The notes: generated by a model not told the origin, from the letters alone. 64,000 nucleotides of DNA from Candidatus Gastranaerophilales bacterium (GCA_023663225.1 JAMPHU010000001.1:1-64000); one strand, 5' to 3'. Positions 35,323-45,173 are shown, counted from the first letter of the stretch. Numbers and translations are program-made.

Positions 35323-35460
35323 CTCCAGTGGGGTAATTGTTCCCATGAGGAACCGTTGAAACACGTCGGTACTTAGCTGACGTACTTTGTCAGCTTATGT
35401 ACCGCTACGTGTTTCATCGAGCGAGAGCGTGTCCGAATGGGAATGATTGCCCCGCTGGAG
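35323..35460 (+). repeat. Structured intergenic repeat, copy B (complete)
   Basis: An outer stem of 24 consecutive pairs (35323-35346 with 35437-35460, four of them G-T) encloses gaaacacgt (35358-35366) with acgtgtttc (35407-35415), cggtac (35367-35372) with gtaccg (35399-35404), and agctgac (35375-35381) with gtcagct (35389-35395). The wobble pairs suggest that the RNA form matters. It is nearly identical to the element at 1-102. With the element at 35118-35272 it fills most of the 504 bases between the DUF4179 gene and the next gene. Confidence 0.82.
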
Positions 35461-35523
35461 CGTAACTTTCTGTAACCTTTTGCTCCGTCCCGAAGTCGAA
35501 ATTCCGCCATCTGCGAAACATCA

Positions 35524-35552
35524 TTGACTTTATCAATAAAACCTGTTATGTT
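35524..35552 (+). promoter_or_regulatory. Sigma-A type promoter for the 35610 gene
   Basis: TTGACT (35524-35529), 17 bases and TATGTT (35547-35552), 58 bases upstream of the ATG at 35610. Confidence 0.68.
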
Positions 35553-35609
35553 GGAGAATAATAAGAACGTCAAATATCTCGCAGATTGCGGACAACAAGG
35601 AGCTTACCC

Positions 35610-36458
35610 ATGATCATAGATTTCCACACGCATACCTTTCCGGACGGACTGGCAGAGCGGGCAGTAGGCAGGCTTGCGCAGAGCGCCAGGATTCAAAATT
35701 ATTTGGACGGCACGACGGACGCGCTACTCCGCTCCATGGAGGAGGCTGGAATCGCCTATTCCGTTCTGCTTCCCGTGGTCACAAAACCGGAACAACAGGC
35801 GCGTATCAACCAACTGGCCATAGAACAAAACGCTCATTCCCGCGAGACGGGCCTTCTTTCCTTTGGCGGCATCCATCCCGATAATGAGGATTACCGACAG
35901 ATCCTACAAAACCTCGCCGCCAACAAAGTGAAGGGGATCAAACTGCACCCCGTCTTTCAGCGAACTAATATTAATGATCCCCGCTATCTGCGCATTATTT
36001 CCTGTGCCTGCGAATATAACTTGATCGTGCTGATCCATGCCGGTTACGACATCAGCTACCCCGAACAGACTTACTCCTCCGTGACCAATATATCGTCCAT
36101 GCTGGATACCGTGAAACCTCAAAAAATAGTTCTGGCACACATGGGCGGCTGGAATTGTTGGGATGAGACGAAAGAATTGCTTGCGGGCCGAGATGTCTGG
36201 CTGGACACCTCCTTTTGTCTCCTGCCTCTTATTCCCGCTGCCGGCACCGTGCGAAAAATAGAGGAAAACTATCATCTCTCAAAGGAAGCCTTTCTCCAAA
36301 TGGTAAGAAAACATGGTGTCCACCGAATCCTGTTCGGGAGCGACAGCCCTTGGGGCGGCCAAGCCCAGACCATAGCCGCCTTAAAACAGACCGGCCTCAC
36401 CCCCGATGAACTGGATAAGATTTTGGGGCGCAACGCCGCTGCTCTTCTGCAACTATAG
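35610..36458 (+). CDS. Amidohydrolase (PF04909-type TIM barrel)
   Basis: The ATG at 35610 (AAGGAG ahead) gives 282 residues starting MIIDFHTHTFP, with the metal-binding HxH at once. Other ligand-like positions are KGIKLHPVFQ (about 108), VLIHAGYD (about 138), VLAHMGGWN (about 175) and FGSDSPWGG (about 250). The fold matches the amidohydrolase-2 group, which holds metal-dependent hydrolases and decarboxylases. The substrate cannot be read. It stands alone on the plus strand, converging on the iorB end. Confidence 0.9.
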   Translation: MIIDFHTHTFPDGLAERAVGRLAQSARIQNYLDGTTDALLRSMEEAGIAYSVLLPVVTKPEQQARINQLAIEQNAHSRETGLLSFGGIHPDNEDYRQILQNLAANKVKGIKLHPVFQRTNINDPRYLRIISCACEYNLIVLIHAGYDISYPEQTYSSVTNISSMLDTVKPQKIVLAHMGGWNCWDETKELLAGRDVWLDTSFCLLPLIPAAGTVRKIEENYHLSKEAFLQMVRKHGVHRILFGSDSPWGGQAQTIAALKQTGLTPDELDKILGRNAAALLQL

Positions 36459-36494
36459 CACTAAGCCCCCCGATTGCTCCCCTGAAATTTGTTC

Positions 36495-37067
36495 TTATGC
36501 GTTTCTGCCCAATGCAAATGCCCGATAGTTCATCTCTCGGAATTTCTCCGGCACCACAGCGGCGATCGCTTCCCGCCAACATTCCTCTGAGATTTCCGGA
36601 AAGTATCCCGAAAATCTTCCCAGAAGCGCAACATTGACCGCTTTGACCGAACCCGCCTTTCTCGCGGTCTCCAAAAAGTCCTCAGCGTCCACTCTGGCTC
36701 CCGCCGCTTTCATTTTTTCCACCAATTCCGCTGGATATACGGTCGCGCCGGTGACCACCGGCATGGGTTCCATCTCTTGTGTATTGGTGATGATCAGACC
36801 GTCCGGCTTCAGGTATTCCAGCCATCTGGCCGCCTCCAGCTTTTCAAAGGAGATGATCACATCCGCCTCGCCTTTGTCAATGACAGGAGAATACACCTTC
36901 TCGCCATAACGCACATATGTCACCACGCTTCCGCCACGCTGACTCATGCCGTGAACTTCCGATACCTTTACATCATAACCTTGTCCGAGCAGGACATGTC
37001 CCAACAGCTTGCTGGCCAGCAGAGTGCCTTGCCCGCCCACGCCCACTATCATAATATTCTTCGTCAT
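36495..37067 (-). CDS. iorB: Indolepyruvate:ferredoxin oxidoreductase, beta subunit
   Basis: The ATG at 37067 (GGAAGGGA nine bases ahead) gives 190 residues; a GTG eleven codons upstream lacks a ribosome site. The N-terminus IMIVGVGGQGTLLASKLLG and the SEVHGMSQRGGSV segment (about 40) are typical of the gamma-type domain of 2-oxoacid:ferredoxin oxidoreductases. With IorA it oxidises aryl-pyruvates to aryl-acetyl-CoA, reducing ferredoxin. It lies 29 bases after iorA. Confidence 0.95.
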   Translation of the reverse strand: MTKNIMIVGVGGQGTLLASKLLGHVLLGQGYDVKVSEVHGMSQRGGSVVTYVRYGEKVYSPVIDKGEADVIISFEKLEAARWLEYLKPDGLIITNTQEMEPMPVVTGATVYPAELVEKMKAAGARVDAEDFLETARKAGSVKAVNVALLGRFSGYFPEISEECWREAIAAVVPEKFREMNYRAFALGRNA

Positions 37068-37096
37068 CCTTGTCCGTCCCTTCCGACATCGTTTTC

Positions 37097-38821
37097 TCAC
37101 GCTTTCAGCGCGCCAAATTTACACATCTGCGTACACACCTTACAACCGATACATAGTGTAGTATCAATCCGCGCCTTCCCGCCTTTCACCGAGATGGCCG
37201 GACAGCCGATCTTCATACAAGCCTTGCATCCCACGCACTTATCCTGATCCACCTTTAAAGGCGCCTCATGCACGGTTCCTTTTATCATAACACAGGGACG
37301 GCGGCTGATAATAATGGAAGGTACAGGCGCCGCCAGTTCTTCCTCCAACACAGTCTCCACCTGTTTCAAATCATAAGGATCCACCACTCGCACACGCTCA
37401 TACCCCAGCGCGCGGCACAGCGCTTCCAGATCCACTTTGCCCGCCGGTTCTCCCCGAAGATTCTTGCCGGTGGTAGGGTTCTGCTGATGCCCCGTCATTC
37501 CCGTGATGGAGTTGTCCAGTATGATCACGGTAGAATTGCTCATGTTGTACGCAATATCCGTAATACCGGTGACACCTGAATGAATAAAGGTGGAGTCGCC
37601 GATCACGCCCACGCTTCTGCGCCCCCCTTCCTCTCCCATGGCCTTGTTAAATCCGTGCAGGCCGGAACAGGAAGCGCCCATGCAGACATTCAGATCCATC
37701 GCGTATAGGGGCGGCAAAGCTCCCAAAGTATAACAACCGATATCGCCATACACCATACAGTTCTTTTGGTGTAATACATAGAATATCCCTCTGTGAGGAC
37801 ATCCCGCACACATAACGGGCGGCCGCCCGGGAATCTCATCGTCAATATGAAGCGTTTTCGGCAACTCCAATCCCAGACGCTCCCTCACCAGATTTTGTGA
37901 AAATTCTCCGCAGATGGGAAAGATATCCTTACCTGACACTTCCACCCCCAACTGCCTGCAATGTTTTTCTATAATGGGATCCAGCTCTTCCAAGACAATC
38001 ACACGTTCCACCTTGGCGGCAAAATCCCGAATCCGCTTTTCAGGCATGGGATAGGTCAGTCCCAACTTTAACACACTGACCGTTTCTCCAAACACCTCTC
38101 TGGCATACTGATAAGATGTGGACGAAGTGATGATGCCGAGGGCCGTCCCTCCCATCTCCTCTCGGTTCAAATCACATTCTTCCGCATAGGCGATCAGATC
38201 CTTCGTGCGCTGCTCCACGCGCACATGCGCATTTCTGGAATTTGCCGTCATCATAACCTTCGTCGGATCCTTCACGTAGGGAATCTGTTCGGGTTCGATT
38301 CGCTCTGCGGTCTCCACAATACTTTGAGAATGGGACACTCTGGTACACATCTTTAAAAGCACCGGCGTGTGAAACCTCTCGGAGAGTTCAAAGGCTCTTT
38401 TGGTAAACAGCAGAGCCTCCTCTGAGTCGGAGGGTTCCAGCATCGGCACCTTGGCCGCCTCCGCATAATGTCGGGAATCCTGCTCGTTCTGGGAGGAATG
38501 CATCCCCGGGTCGTCGGCCACACAGATGACCAGACCGGCGTTCACCCCCTGATAGGAGATCGTAAACAACGGATCAGCGGCCACATTCAGTCCCACATGC
38601 TTCATGGCGCAGGCGCTTCTCACGCCTCCCAGGCCGGCTCCATGCGCCACCTCCAGAGCCACTTTCTCATTGGGGGCCCACTCACAGTATATCTCATCAT
38701 AAAGAGCCGCCTCCTCGGTAATCTCTGTGCTGGGAGTGCCGGGGTAACTGGAAATCACCTTGCAGCCAGCCTCATACATACCTCTGGCAACAGCCTTATT
38801 GCCAAGCATCAACTCTTTCAT
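37097..38821 (-). CDS. iorA: Indolepyruvate:ferredoxin oxidoreductase, alpha subunit
   Basis: The ATG at 38821 gives 574 residues starting MKELMLGNKAVARG; a GTG five codons earlier (38836) has its own AAAGG and remains possible. Domains are the pyrimidine-binding half (ISSYPGTPSTEI), the thiamine diphosphate half (GASCSGLHGF, then GDSTFIHSGVTG and a following Asn) and a C-terminal ferredoxin pair with eight cysteines (CVGCKACMKIGC and CIGCKVCTQMC). It oxidises indolepyruvate and related keto acids from Trp, Phe and Tyr. It sits 65 bases after the CoA ligase gene. Confidence 0.95.
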   Translation of the reverse strand: MKELMLGNKAVARGMYEAGCKVISSYPGTPSTEITEEAALYDEIYCEWAPNEKVALEVAHGAGLGGVRSACAMKHVGLNVAADPLFTISYQGVNAGLVICVADDPGMHSSQNEQDSRHYAEAAKVPMLEPSDSEEALLFTKRAFELSERFHTPVLLKMCTRVSHSQSIVETAERIEPEQIPYVKDPTKVMMTANSRNAHVRVEQRTKDLIAYAEECDLNREEMGGTALGIITSSTSYQYAREVFGETVSVLKLGLTYPMPEKRIRDFAAKVERVIVLEELDPIIEKHCRQLGVEVSGKDIFPICGEFSQNLVRERLGLELPKTLHIDDEIPGRPPVMCAGCPHRGIFYVLHQKNCMVYGDIGCYTLGALPPLYAMDLNVCMGASCSGLHGFNKAMGEEGGRRSVGVIGDSTFIHSGVTGITDIAYNMSNSTVIILDNSITGMTGHQQNPTTGKNLRGEPAGKVDLEALCRALGYERVRVVDPYDLKQVETVLEEELAAPVPSIIISRRPCVMIKGTVHEAPLKVDQDKCVGCKACMKIGCPAISVKGGKARIDTTLCIGCKVCTQMCKFGALKA

Positions 38822-38886
38822 CTTATCTAACCACACCTTTCCGACTTACTCCATATGCGTCCACGCCAAAATAACACTTGTAATTT

Positions 38887-40521
38887 TCAGGCCATGTTCT
38901 CCTTCTCCACCAGGCCATCCGCACCATACATCTTGCGAAGCTTGGGTTTTTCAATTTTTCCGGTGGCATTCCTGGGTATCTCGCTGAAAATGATCTCTTT
39001 GGGACGCTTGTACCTGGGCAGCGCCATACAAAACTCTTGCAGTTCCTCCTGTGTACATTCCATTCCGGATTTTACCTCGACAATCGCCGCCGTCTTCTCT
39101 CCCAGCCGTCTGTCAGGCAGACCGATCACCGCCACATCCTTAATCTTGTCATACTTGCGCATAAAGTCTTCTATCTGAACAGGATAAATATTTTCTCCCC
39201 CGCTGACGATCACATCCTTCTTGCGATCCACCAGAAAATAAAAACCGTCCTCGTCCTGCTTTGCCATATCGCCGGTGTAGAGCCAGCCGTCTTTCAACGT
39301 CTCCGCCGTAGCCTCTTCGTTGCGGTAATAACAGGTCATAACGCCAGGGCCCTTGACACACAACTCACCCACTTCTCCCCTGGCCACTTCCGATCCGCTC
39401 TCATCCACGATCTTACACTCCCATCGATAACCGGGGATACCGATGGCGCCTACCTTGTGAATATTCTCCAACCCCAAATGCACACAACCCGGGCCGGTGG
39501 ACTCGGAAAGTCCATAGTTCGTATCATAATCATGCTCTGGGAAATAGGTTTTCCACCGCTTGATCAAAGAGGGCGGAACAGGCTGTGCACCAATGTGCAT
39601 CAATCGCCACTGGTTCAGCTCATAATCCTCCAGCTTCAGGTCTCCTCTGTCCAAAGCGTCCAAAATATCCTGCGCCCAGGGCACCAACAGCCAGACAATG
39701 CTGCAATGCTCTGAGGAGACGGCTGAGAGTATAGTCTCGGGTTTCGTTCCTTTCAAAAGCACCGCTCTGCTGCCTGCCACCAGGCTGCCCATCCAGTGAA
39801 ATTTGGCTCCGGTGTGGTACAGAGGCGGAATACAGAGGAACGTATCTTCTCTGCCCGTGCCATGATGTTTTTGTTCCATCTCCGCCGCCTGCGTCAGACT
39901 TCTGTGTTTATGTAAAATAGCCTTCGGAAAACCGGTAGTTCCCGACGAAAAGTAGATCGCGCCAAAATCGTCTTCCGAAAGCTCCACATGGGGAGTCTGG
40001 CTGGAACAGTCCGCCACCAACTCTCGATAGCTCTCCGCAAAGCTGGGGCAGTTGTCGCCCACATAAATCAGCAGCCGCCCTTTGCAGAGCCGCTCTGCAT
40101 TGACTTCTATGCGTCCGATAAAGTCCATTCCAAACACAAGCACATCCGTCTCCGCCAGCTCGGCGCAATATAAAATCTCCTCCGCATCATAACGGAAATT
40201 AAAGGGCACAGCGATAGCTCCGCTTTTGAGCACGCCAAAATAGATTGGCAGCCACTCCAGGCAGTTGTACATCAAAATGCCAACCTTATCTCCTTTTTTG
40301 ACGCCTCGGCTGATCAACATATTGGCAAAGCGGTTCGCCTTCTCGTTAAAAATACTCCATGTGATTTCCCTGCGATAGGGTTCAAAGCGGTCCGGCTCGA
40401 TCAGTTCATACTCCTTCCAAGTCGTCCTCCTGGTATCTTTCTCGTCCGGGTTTAATTCCACCAATGCGACCTCATCCGGATAAAGCCGCGCATTTCTGTC
40501 AAGAAATTCTGTAACCGGCAT
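38887..40521 (-). CDS. AMP-forming acyl/aryl-CoA synthetase
   Basis: The ATG at 40521 (AGGAG ahead, protein starting MPVTEFLDRNARLYPDEVAL) gives 544 residues of the ANL superfamily. The P-loop-like YFSSGTTGFPKAIL (about 172), YGLSESTGPG (about 320), the TGDMAKQDEDGFYFLVDRKK hinge (about 400) and the catalytic Lys in RNATGKIEKPKLR (about 520) are all present. It activates a carboxylic acid with ATP and CoA. Its place before iorA and iorB suggests an aryl-acetate or related acid, but this is inference. Confidence 0.9.
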   Translation of the reverse strand: MPVTEFLDRNARLYPDEVALVELNPDEKDTRRTTWKEYELIEPDRFEPYRREITWSIFNEKANRFANMLISRGVKKGDKVGILMYNCLEWLPIYFGVLKSGAIAVPFNFRYDAEEILYCAELAETDVLVFGMDFIGRIEVNAERLCKGRLLIYVGDNCPSFAESYRELVADCSSQTPHVELSEDDFGAIYFSSGTTGFPKAILHKHRSLTQAAEMEQKHHGTGREDTFLCIPPLYHTGAKFHWMGSLVAGSRAVLLKGTKPETILSAVSSEHCSIVWLLVPWAQDILDALDRGDLKLEDYELNQWRLMHIGAQPVPPSLIKRWKTYFPEHDYDTNYGLSESTGPGCVHLGLENIHKVGAIGIPGYRWECKIVDESGSEVARGEVGELCVKGPGVMTCYYRNEEATAETLKDGWLYTGDMAKQDEDGFYFLVDRKKDVIVSGGENIYPVQIEDFMRKYDKIKDVAVIGLPDRRLGEKTAAIVEVKSGMECTQEELQEFCMALPRYKRPKEIIFSEIPRNATGKIEKPKLRKMYGADGLVEKENMA

Positions 40522-40582
40522 TTTTTTCTCTCCTGTTTTCTTTTCTCTTTTTACCACGTTCAGGGTTTCCCCTCATCGTCAG

Positions 40583-40978
40583 TTAAGACATCCACTGAGG
40601 CTTATTGACCTCAAACTGCACATTTTTTAAGTAAGTCGCTTTCTTGATCTTATCCTTTCCAAGGGAAGCGTACACCTGCAAAAATTTCGCCTGTGTATCC
40701 TGATTGGGAAGACTGTTATAAATCTCCTCCCTGATTTCCTCCAGTCTGAAATCTACCTGAGAATAAGAGGACACGCCCACGATGGAGCACAACTCACGAC
40801 TGTAATTCATCCACTTTCCGCCAATATATGCCGCTATTCCCGCCAACATCAGCACCAGTTCCCATCCTGACATATAGCCGTCACGCCGAATCACATAAAT
40901 GAGCACGGATGCAAACACCACCGCGCCGATCATTTTGGGATATTTCCACCCATTGTCATAATTTCTGAAGTAAAGCAT
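40583..40978 (-). CDS. Small two-span membrane protein of unknown function
   Basis: The ATG at 40978 (GAGGAGG ahead, protein starting MLYFRNYDNGWKYPK) gives 131 residues; the frame stays open upstream into rsmF without a better start. Two hydrophobic segments (about 17-32 and 40-57) are followed by a charged helical tail (YLKNVQFEVNKP near the end). I do not recognise a family. It lies between rsmF (32 bases upstream) and the CoA ligase (61 bases downstream), so cotranscription is likely. Confidence 0.72.
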   Translation of the reverse strand: MLYFRNYDNGWKYPKMIGAVVFASVLIYVIRRDGYMSGWELVLMLAGIAAYIGGKWMNYSRELCSIVGVSSYSQVDFRLEEIREEIYNSLPNQDTQAKFLQVYASLGKDKIKKATYLKNVQFEVNKPQWMS

Positions 40979-41010
40979 CGCTATCCCTCCTCTAAAGTAC
41001 CTTCTCACTC

Positions 41011-42504
41011 TTACAAAGAGAGCCTCAATCCCTTGGGGTAATGGTTTTTCATCGTACCTCCCACCAGCTTTCCCCATCCCAATCCAAAGCCGTCCACACA
41101 GATCAGATACCAGCCTTTCTCACCTTCCGCGGGGAAAGTCTGTCCGCTCAAATAGACATACGCGGCGCCATCCTCGGAGGAAAGGTTCCACACATGTCTT
41201 GCCTTGGCCGGGGGGAGCGCCAGTGCCAGCGCATGGGCCGGCTCGAAGCGATTTTTCTTGAATGTCCCCACGTGCAGTCCAGGGCGCAGTACCTTAAGAT
41301 GCTTGAGCGCAGGACACTCTTGCGGGATCCGATATACATGGTCGCCAAACCTGATATATCTGCTCTCCTCTGACTCCACATCCTGCCATTCTCCGCACAA
41401 CTCCTCCTTCGCAAAGACCAGATACTCCTCCAGTTCCTTTCCGGAAACTCCCTTCTCCACTTTGGGAAGAGGTGATTGCTCTGCGGTGATATCCCGGCTC
41501 CCGTCGCTGCGCTTTTCCAGTACGGCAGCATAATGTCCCTCTCCGGCTACATGCTGCGGCCACAGCCGGAGCGTCCGATCCAGATGGGGCGCCGGATCTG
41601 CAATCCACTCCGGTATGCCGTCCCCTGCACGGATCCGCTCCCGCAAGGGTGATCTCATTTCAAAATTCTGCGTGTTAGAAGCTTTCTGCTGCCCTTCGCA
41701 CCCGCATACCATACACTTTACCGACCGCGAATCTAAAATGACAAACTCCGGGTGTCTGCGCACAAACCTGCTGACGCTGCCCTCATCTTCCTCAGGGGAA
41801 AAAGTGCAGGTGGAATAGACCAGTCGGCCGCCTGGGCGCAACATTCGCGCCGCCTGATCTAAGATATCGTCCTGCCTCCCCGCACAGAGCTGCACATTTT
41901 CCAGACTCCACTCGCCACAGGCATCCTCATTTTTCCGAAACATTCCCTCGCCGGAGCAGGGGGCGTCCACCAGAATACGGTCAAAATACGCGGGAAAAAC
42001 CTCCGCCAGACGCCTTGGCGTCTCATTGGTCACACAGGCGTTGACCACTCCCATGCGCTCTATGTTTTCCGACAGGATCCGCGCTCTGGCGGGTTCGATC
42101 TCATTACAGAATAAAATCCCCCGCCCTTCCATCGCCGCCGCGATCTGCGTGCTCTTGCCGCCCGGCGCCGCGCACAGATCCAAGATCTTCTCATCCGGCT
42201 TAGCCTCCAACAGCTCCACCGGCGCCATGGCGCTGGGTTCCTGAATATAGTACACTCCCGCTTCATGGTAGGGATGCCTTCCCGGTCTGGCGTCCTTAGG
42301 ATAATAATATCCGTTCTTCGCCCAAGGCACCTTTGTGAGCGCAAAAGGCATCCGTCCCGCATCCGCGATTCGCCCGTCCGCTGTCACTTTAAGAGGATTC
42401 AGGCGCAGCGCCTGATATCTGTCCTGCCAAAGACTTTCTTCAAACTTTTCATAGTCCTCTCCCAGCATACTTTTCATACGGTCACAAAAAGCTTCCGGCA
42501 GCAT
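41011..42504 (-). CDS. rsmF: 16S rRNA m5C methyltransferase, RsmF type
   Basis: This 497-residue protein of the NOL1/NOP2/Sun group methylates a cytosine of rRNA (RsmF sites) using S-adenosylmethionine. It shows LDLCAAPGGKSTQIAAAM (about 105), the VDAPCSGEGMFRKNEDA motif with one catalytic Cys (about 178) and YSTCTFSPEEDEG with the second (about 231). A C-terminal PUA-like extension (about 300-497) matches RsmF/YebU rather than RsmB. GGAGG precedes the ATG. Confidence 0.93.
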   Translation of the reverse strand: MLPEAFCDRMKSMLGEDYEKFEESLWQDRYQALRLNPLKVTADGRIADAGRMPFALTKVPWAKNGYYYPKDARPGRHPYHEAGVYYIQEPSAMAPVELLEAKPDEKILDLCAAPGGKSTQIAAAMEGRGILFCNEIEPARARILSENIERMGVVNACVTNETPRRLAEVFPAYFDRILVDAPCSGEGMFRKNEDACGEWSLENVQLCAGRQDDILDQAARMLRPGGRLVYSTCTFSPEEDEGSVSRFVRRHPEFVILDSRSVKCMVCGCEGQQKASNTQNFEMRSPLRERIRAGDGIPEWIADPAPHLDRTLRLWPQHVAGEGHYAAVLEKRSDGSRDITAEQSPLPKVEKGVSGKELEEYLVFAKEELCGEWQDVESEESRYIRFGDHVYRIPQECPALKHLKVLRPGLHVGTFKKNRFEPAHALALALPPAKARHVWNLSSEDGAAYVYLSGQTFPAEGEKGWYLICVDGFGLGWGKLVGGTMKNHYPKGLRLSL

Positions 42505-42549
42505 ACCTGATCCTCCATCACGACTTTGACTTATCTTCTCAAGAAATGT

Positions 42550-45099
42550 TTATTTCAACACGACTTTGTCTAAATGCCAGATCTCGTCCACATACTGCTG
42601 GATCGTCCGGTCGGAAGTAAACTTTCCGGAACATGCCACGTTCAAAATGGCGCTTCTCGCCCATCCGGCTTCATCCCTGTAAGCTTCCTCCACCTGTTTC
42701 TGCGCCTCCGCATAGGACTTGAAATCTTTCAGGATAAAGTAAGTGTCCGCCTTGTTGCTGGACTGCGTGTTCAGCAAAGAGTTGTACAGAGGACGGAACA
42801 ACTCCGGATCATGGGGCGCATATGTGCCGTTGATCAGTTGCATCAACACCTTGCGCACATCCTGATCATTGTTGAAGATCTCCATGGGATCATATCCGCC
42901 GTAATTCTCGTACTGAATCACTTCATCGGAACTCAGGCCAAAGATAAACGCATTCTCCTTGCCCACTTCCTCCACGATCTCCACATTGGCTCCGTCCATG
43001 GTGCCCAGAGTCAGTGCGCCGTTCAGCATAAACTTCATATTGCCGGTGCCGGAAGCCTCCTTGCTGGCCGTAGATATCTGCTCGGATACATCCGCCGCCG
43101 CAAAAATGATCTCGGCGTTAGACACATTGTAGTTCTCGATAAACACCACTTTGATCTTGCCGTTTATAGAAGCATCGTTGTTGATCACATCCGCCACGGA
43201 ATTGATCAGCTTGATGGTGAGCTTGGCGTTGTAGTAACCCGCTGCCGCCTTGGCCCCGAAAATAAAGGTTCTGGGATAGAAGTCTCTCTCGGGATGCTCC
43301 TTCAGCTCATTGTACAGATACATCACGTGAAGGATATTGAGCAACTGCCGCTTGTACTCATGCAGACGCTTTACCTGCACATCGAAAATAGACCGCGGAT
43401 TGATCTCCACACCATTGTGCTCCAGAATATACTTCGCCAGACGCACCTTGTTCTGATATTTGATATTCATAAACTCCTGCTGCGCTTTCGCGTCATCCGC
43501 ATAAATCTTCAGACGACCAATCTGGGGCAGGTCGGTGATCCACTCGTCGCCCACATGGTCGGTGACCCAATCTGCCAGAAGCGGATTGCCGTGGAGCAGG
43601 AAACGTCTCTGCGTGATGCCGTTGGTCTTATTGTTGAAGCGCTCCGGAAACATATCATAAAAATCCTTGAGTTCCTGCTTCTTCAAAATCTCGGTGTGCA
43701 ACTGCGCCACGCCGTTCACAGAGTAACCCGCCACAATCGCCATATGCGCCATCTTGATCTGTCCGTCGTAAATAATGGCCATCTTACGAATCTTATCCTG
43801 CACATTGATGCTGGGGATCGCACTGTACTTTTTCTCTATCTCGATAATAAAACGGCGATTGATCTCCTCCACGATCTGATAGACGCGGGGAAGCAGTCTG
43901 GAAAACAGTTCAATGGGCCATTTCTCCAACGCTTCCGCCATGATCGTGTGGTTCGTGTACGCGCAGGTCTTGGTGGTGATTTCCCACGCCTCTTCCCAGG
44001 TGAGATAATAGTCGTCCATCAACACACGCATCAACTCTGCGATCGCCACGGTGGGATGAGTGTCGTTCAACTGGAAAGTGACCTTCTCGTAGAATTTGTG
44101 TATGTCGTTGTGCTTTCTCATATACTTCTCAACCGCTTCCTGAACGGACGCTGAAATAAAGAAGTACTGCTGCTTTAAGCGCAGCTCTTTTCCTGCGTAA
44201 TGATTGTCGTTGGGATAGAGCACCTCCACAATATTCCTCGCCAGGTTCTCCTGTTCCACAGCCTTGTGATAATCGCCTTTGTCAAAGGAATCCAGTTGGA
44301 AACACTCCACCGGCTCCGCATCCCAGATACGAAGCGTATTCACAATGCCATTTCCATATCCCACGATCGGCAGATCGAAGGGAATCGCCCTGACAGACTG
44401 ATAACCCTCCTGGCGGAAAATATGCCTGCCCTTCTCATCCGTATGCATGGATACATACCCGCCAAACTTGACTGTCTTGGCATACTCAGGCCTGCGCAGC
44501 TCAAAGGGATTCCCGTTGGACAGCCATACATCCGGCACCTCCACCTGATAACCGTCGCGGATCTCCTGTTTGAACATCCCGTAGCGATAGCGGATGCCGC
44601 AGCCGTATGCGGGATACCCCAAAGTGGCCAGAGAGTCCAAGAAGCAGGCTGCCAGACGGCCCAGACCGCCATTTCCCAGCGCCGCGTCCGGCTCCTGATC
44701 CTCCACCACATTCAGATCCAATCCCAATTCCTCCAGGGTCTCTTTCACAGGCTTGTAAGCCTGCATGTTGATCATATTGTTCCCCAGGGCACGACCCATC
44801 AAAAACTCCATGGACATATAATAGACCATCTTGGGGTCTTCCTGCTCATATGCCTTCTGCGTGTTCATCCAGTTCTCCACGATCTGATCCTTGATCGCAT
44901 AGGAGACCGCCTGAAAGATCTGCTGCGGAGTAGCTTCCTCCAGTGTCTTGCGGTACAAGGTTTTTACATTATAAAGAACACTTCTCTTAAAAAGTTCCTT
45001 GTCAAATTTAATCGCCTTTGTGGTATCTGCGGCTTTCGCCGGCGCAGCGGCCGCCGTCGCCTGCTCTGCCATGCTGTTCTGATTCACTCTGTCCTTCAA
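42550..45099 (-). CDS. glgP: Glycogen/alpha-glucan phosphorylase
   Basis: This 849-residue enzyme releases glucose-1-phosphate from glycogen or maltodextrin. It shows the GT35 pattern: DAALGNGGLGRLAACFLDS (about 130), RVSLAEKI-type positions replaced by FIENYNVSNAE (about 650), and the PLP lysine region EASGTGNMKFMLNGALT (about 685). The start is probably TTG at 45099, with AAAGGAG nine bases ahead; an in-frame ATG nine codons in is possible. The first 28 residues are Ala-rich and not part of the core. It has its own promoter. Confidence 0.96.
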   Translation of the reverse strand: MKDRVNQNSMAEQATAAAAPAKAADTTKAIKFDKELFKRSVLYNVKTLYRKTLEEATPQQIFQAVSYAIKDQIVENWMNTQKAYEQEDPKMVYYMSMEFLMGRALGNNMINMQAYKPVKETLEELGLDLNVVEDQEPDAALGNGGLGRLAACFLDSLATLGYPAYGCGIRYRYGMFKQEIRDGYQVEVPDVWLSNGNPFELRRPEYAKTVKFGGYVSMHTDEKGRHIFRQEGYQSVRAIPFDLPIVGYGNGIVNTLRIWDAEPVECFQLDSFDKGDYHKAVEQENLARNIVEVLYPNDNHYAGKELRLKQQYFFISASVQEAVEKYMRKHNDIHKFYEKVTFQLNDTHPTVAIAELMRVLMDDYYLTWEEAWEITTKTCAYTNHTIMAEALEKWPIELFSRLLPRVYQIVEEINRRFIIEIEKKYSAIPSINVQDKIRKMAIIYDGQIKMAHMAIVAGYSVNGVAQLHTEILKKQELKDFYDMFPERFNNKTNGITQRRFLLHGNPLLADWVTDHVGDEWITDLPQIGRLKIYADDAKAQQEFMNIKYQNKVRLAKYILEHNGVEINPRSIFDVQVKRLHEYKRQLLNILHVMYLYNELKEHPERDFYPRTFIFGAKAAAGYYNAKLTIKLINSVADVINNDASINGKIKVVFIENYNVSNAEIIFAAADVSEQISTASKEASGTGNMKFMLNGALTLGTMDGANVEIVEEVGKENAFIFGLSSDEVIQYENYGGYDPMEIFNNDQDVRKVLMQLINGTYAPHDPELFRPLYNSLLNTQSSNKADTYFILKDFKSYAEAQKQVEEAYRDEAGWARSAILNVACSGKFTSDRTIQQYVDEIWHLDKVVLK

Positions 45100-45144
45100 C
45101 GTCTTACTCTCCTTTCAATCCTTTGTGTAAAACAGACTCTCTTT

Positions 45145-45173
45145 ATTATATCAAACCCGCCTGTCAATTCCAA
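45145..45173 (-). promoter_or_regulatory. Sigma-A type promoter for glgP
   Basis: Minus-strand TTGGAA (45168-45173), 17 bases and TATAAT (45145-45150), 45 bases upstream of the TTG start. Confidence 0.72.

Noticed and set aside
35118..35460. CRISPR or tRNA-like array
   Set aside because: The repeats are large, inverted and only two, without regular spacers, and no cas gene is near; the folds do not match a cloverleaf.
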